From positions 124,001 through 188,000 of the forward strand of contig JAWLCL010000007.1 in the NCBI GenBank assembly GCA_041687255.1: a stretch of 64,000 nt of DNA, written 5' to 3'. Positions 63,401 through 64,000 of this stretch are shown here, in pieces (position 1 is the first letter of the stretch; each line of letters starts with the position of its first letter). A program made the position numbers and the translations under genes. The DNA is from Mariniphaga sp041687255 (GTDB lineage: Bacteria > Bacteroidota > Bacteroidia > Bacteroidales > Prolixibacteraceae). The notes beneath the pieces were generated by a model. That model saw only the letters and a list, made by a program, of their open reading frames with translations, searched no databases and was not told the DNA's origin.

Positions 63401-63714
63401 ATGAAATAATGGATAAGCTGGCTGAAAGCATGCAGAAGCCTGAAATTAAAAAATGGTTCGACGGCAGTTATAAAGTATTAAATGAACGGAATCTGCTGTC
63501 GTCCGAAAAACAACTTCGTCCCGACAGAATTATGATTTCAGGAAAAAATGCCGTGGTTGCGGACTATAAGTGGGGTGAAGTAAAACACGACAAGTATAAC
63601 TCACAGGTAAGGAGGTATGCTGAATACCTGAAAAGAAGCGGTTTCGATAAAGTGGAAGGTTATATCTGGTATATTAATCTGGATGAAGTGGAGAAAGTAG
63701 GTGAATGGAGCTGA
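60472..63714 (+). CDS. UvrD/RecB-type helicase-nuclease (AddA/RecB-like)
   Basis: 1080 aa. Superfamily 1 helicase with Walker A ASAGSGKT at residues 7-14, motif Ia AVTFTNKAT, motif II YYMIDEFQDTS, motif III VGDVKQSIYRWR and motif VI VYVAFTRAKS. The C-terminus carries a RecB-type PD-(D/E)xK nuclease: GKLVHDIL, VVADYKWG (Asp-x-Lys) and QVRRYAEYL (QxxxY). It should unwind and degrade DNA ends during double-strand break repair. In AddAB or RecBCD systems the partner subunit is usually adjacent, but none is encoded here. Confidence 0.92.
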   Translation: MLTVYKASAGSGKTFQLVAEYLKLLLVNPYNYTQILAVTFTNKATTEMKSRIMEQLYQLARGGDSAYLPLLKEDLSLEENFIRHRSQLALKNILHDYSRFSVSTIDSFTQRIIKAFNREMGISPHFVLELDNDLVLEEAVDRLLARVDTDKQLRKWLVDFSREKIVENRSQHIEADIKNLGKELFMEKFQVFFPDNNETVYTRENLDDFRKQLEKITAVFENTLKSKALVCMQLIEARGFSVDDFSYKSTGVAGYLMQLSEKNIREPGARAIQAAESTEKWFAKNHAQKEQLGSLVEEHLQPLLNEIISYYNNNKIAWQSACEVIKQLRILGILTDLKEEIRLLLQEKGILQLSDSNLLLSKIIGGSDSPFIYEKIGNRYSYYMIDEFQDTSLLQWKNFKPLVSNALSEGNPTLLVGDVKQSIYRWRNSDWNILASRIETDFPLHPPQTVSLQKNWRSRKNIIDFNNAVVGALKKTFEEHLFSEFEEGSYLEKFRNVYLEFLQEPGNLSGEASGMTEVTFLEEEDFEESSARLLVEQVKKMQDRGLKASGTAILVRKKDEGALIVETFMDAARQEENAGYNLSVLSNESLFLYASRGVNFVILVVELLTDPEGVVQKTALLHLWLSWLKPLQQKKAAGEEELPEQEKAEAWLKEKDFESCFESELGERIQWIKEKVSLSSLDETVMQICNSFGLFDVKSELPYLQTLIDKAAEIKISLSNDLSNFLFWWNTKGSRTSVNVNEELDSIRLLTIHKAKGLEFEAVLLPSFNFDSSWVGNQAPMLWCEADIEPFNRFPLLPVRAGSRLAGTIFREDYLEEKLSSLIDSLNLVYVAFTRAKSVLYINCKQLPQNKNNDQRTTINALLKTSLDRMNLSAPFAGCWNPEKTIFTFGKLPAFSPVQKDENNNVLLKYHFHDFSKRLGLRLNSEEFLIAGKESRSVKNKGKLVHDILSSVIVEADVEKACNQALNAGSITAAERDEIMDKLAESMQKPEIKKWFDGSYKVLNERNLLSSEKQLRPDRIMISGKNAVVADYKWGEVKHDKYNSQVRRYAEYLKRSGFDKVEGYIWYINLDEVEKVGEWS

Positions 63715-63785
63715 TGGAAATGGAATAGTTTTTTTTCAACGGTTAAACTGAAAGAAATCCTGGGATCCACCTTAAAAATAATTTG

Positions 63786-63793
63786 TAATTTTG
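63786..63793 (+). promoter_or_regulatory. -7 element before DUF4293 gene
   Basis: TAATTTTG matches TAnnTTTG, 40 bp before the ATG at 63834. No clear -33. Confidence 0.4.
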
Positions 63794-63833
63794 GCGGCAA
63801 TAAAAATAATTCCAAATTTCATTTAAAGATAAC

Positions 63834-64000
63834 ATGATCCAAAGAATTCAAACGGTTTACATTCTGATAGCAGTAGTGTTTACGGCATTGCTTTTTAATT
63901 TCGATTTTGCTGAACTGGTAGTGAATGGTGAGTTATACGTGTTTGATGTAACAGGCATCATGCATGGCGAAGAGGTCATATTCGACGGATTACCGGTTAT
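63834..64000 (+). CDS. DUF4293 family membrane protein, 5' part cut by window edge
   Basis: The first 55 codons are present. It starts MIQRIQTVYILIAVVFTALLF, the characteristic N-terminus of Bacteroidota DUF4293 proteins, with a membrane helix at about residues 6-22, then a polar loop. Function unknown. The remainder lies beyond the right edge. Confidence 0.75.
   Translation, partial: MIQRIQTVYILIAVVFTALLFNFDFAELVVNGELYVFDVTGIMHGEEVIFDGLPV

Overview
The window looks like a chromosomal segment from a glycan-degrading member of the Bacteroidota, probably a marine or gut Bacteroidia such as a Marinilabiliales relative (lineage is inference). The evidence is two SusC/SusD pairs, six S1 sulfatases, a FecI/FecR-type sigma/anti-sigma pair, a complete nqrABCDEF operon, Bacteroidota-restricted families (DUF5103, DUF4293), AT-rich DNA, no strong Shine-Dalgarno sites, and several promoters of the Bacteroidota type (TTTG near -33, TAnnTTTG near -7). 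I saw no tRNA, rRNA, CRISPR array or intact mobile element.

Layout. (1) 1-5.9 kb, minus strand: four sulfatases, one cut by the window edge and two that are tandem paralogues. (2) 6.2-14.7 kb, minus: a five-gene operon closed by a clear intrinsic terminator at 6161-6189. It encodes a large lipoprotein of unknown function, a secreted FAD-dependent oxidoreductase, a secreted protein carrying an ApbE-type flavinylation motif, a short CstA-like transporter and a Tat-exported Gfo/Idh dehydrogenase. (3) 15.6-21.3 kb: another Gfo/Idh enzyme, two endonuclease/exonuclease/phosphatase (EEP) proteins, a PLC/GDPD-like lipoprotein and a rhodanese. (4) 21.4-29.8 kb, minus: polysaccharide utilisation locus 1 (susC, susD, two sulfatases). 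(5) 30.5-32.6 kb: a PhoD-like phosphatase and a 5'-truncated calcineurin-like phosphoesterase remnant. (6) 32.7-46.9 kb, minus: polysaccharide utilisation locus 2, with ECF sigma factor, FecR, STN-containing SusC, SusD, a PIG-L deacetylase, a DUF1080 protein, two Gfo/Idh enzymes and two xylose-isomerase-like TIM barrels. (7) 47.2-57 kb: a BSP-like metallopeptidase, nqrA-F, DUF5103, apbE and a small conserved membrane protein. (8) 57-64 kb: acylphosphatase, a PLP decarboxylase, a repeat-rich gap, a RecB/AddA-like helicase-nuclease and the start of a DUF4293 gene.

How it fits together. Sulfatases would desulfate a sulfated glycan and SusCD would import the oligosaccharides. Locus 2 contains no classical glycoside hydrolase. 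Its Gfo/Idh, DUF1080 and TIM-barrel enzymes match the oxidation, beta-elimination and hydration route for glycoside cleavage known from Bacteroides. The operon at 6-15 kb looks like a related periplasmic redox module. Its 367-aa protein has a DGYTAAT motif comparable to the flavinylation sites of NqrB (DGFTGAT) and NqrC (DGISGGT) encoded here, so the same ApbE could flavinylate it. This is the most interesting candidate for an undescribed system: an exported sugar-oxidising chain with a covalent-flavin electron carrier.

Regulatory structure is rich. Long hairpins follow both susD genes and fecR, with a U-tract only in the antisense direction. The sigma and anti-sigma genes are separated by about 1 kb of repeat-laden DNA. 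Intrinsic terminators close nqr, the peptidase gene and the 6-15 kb operon.
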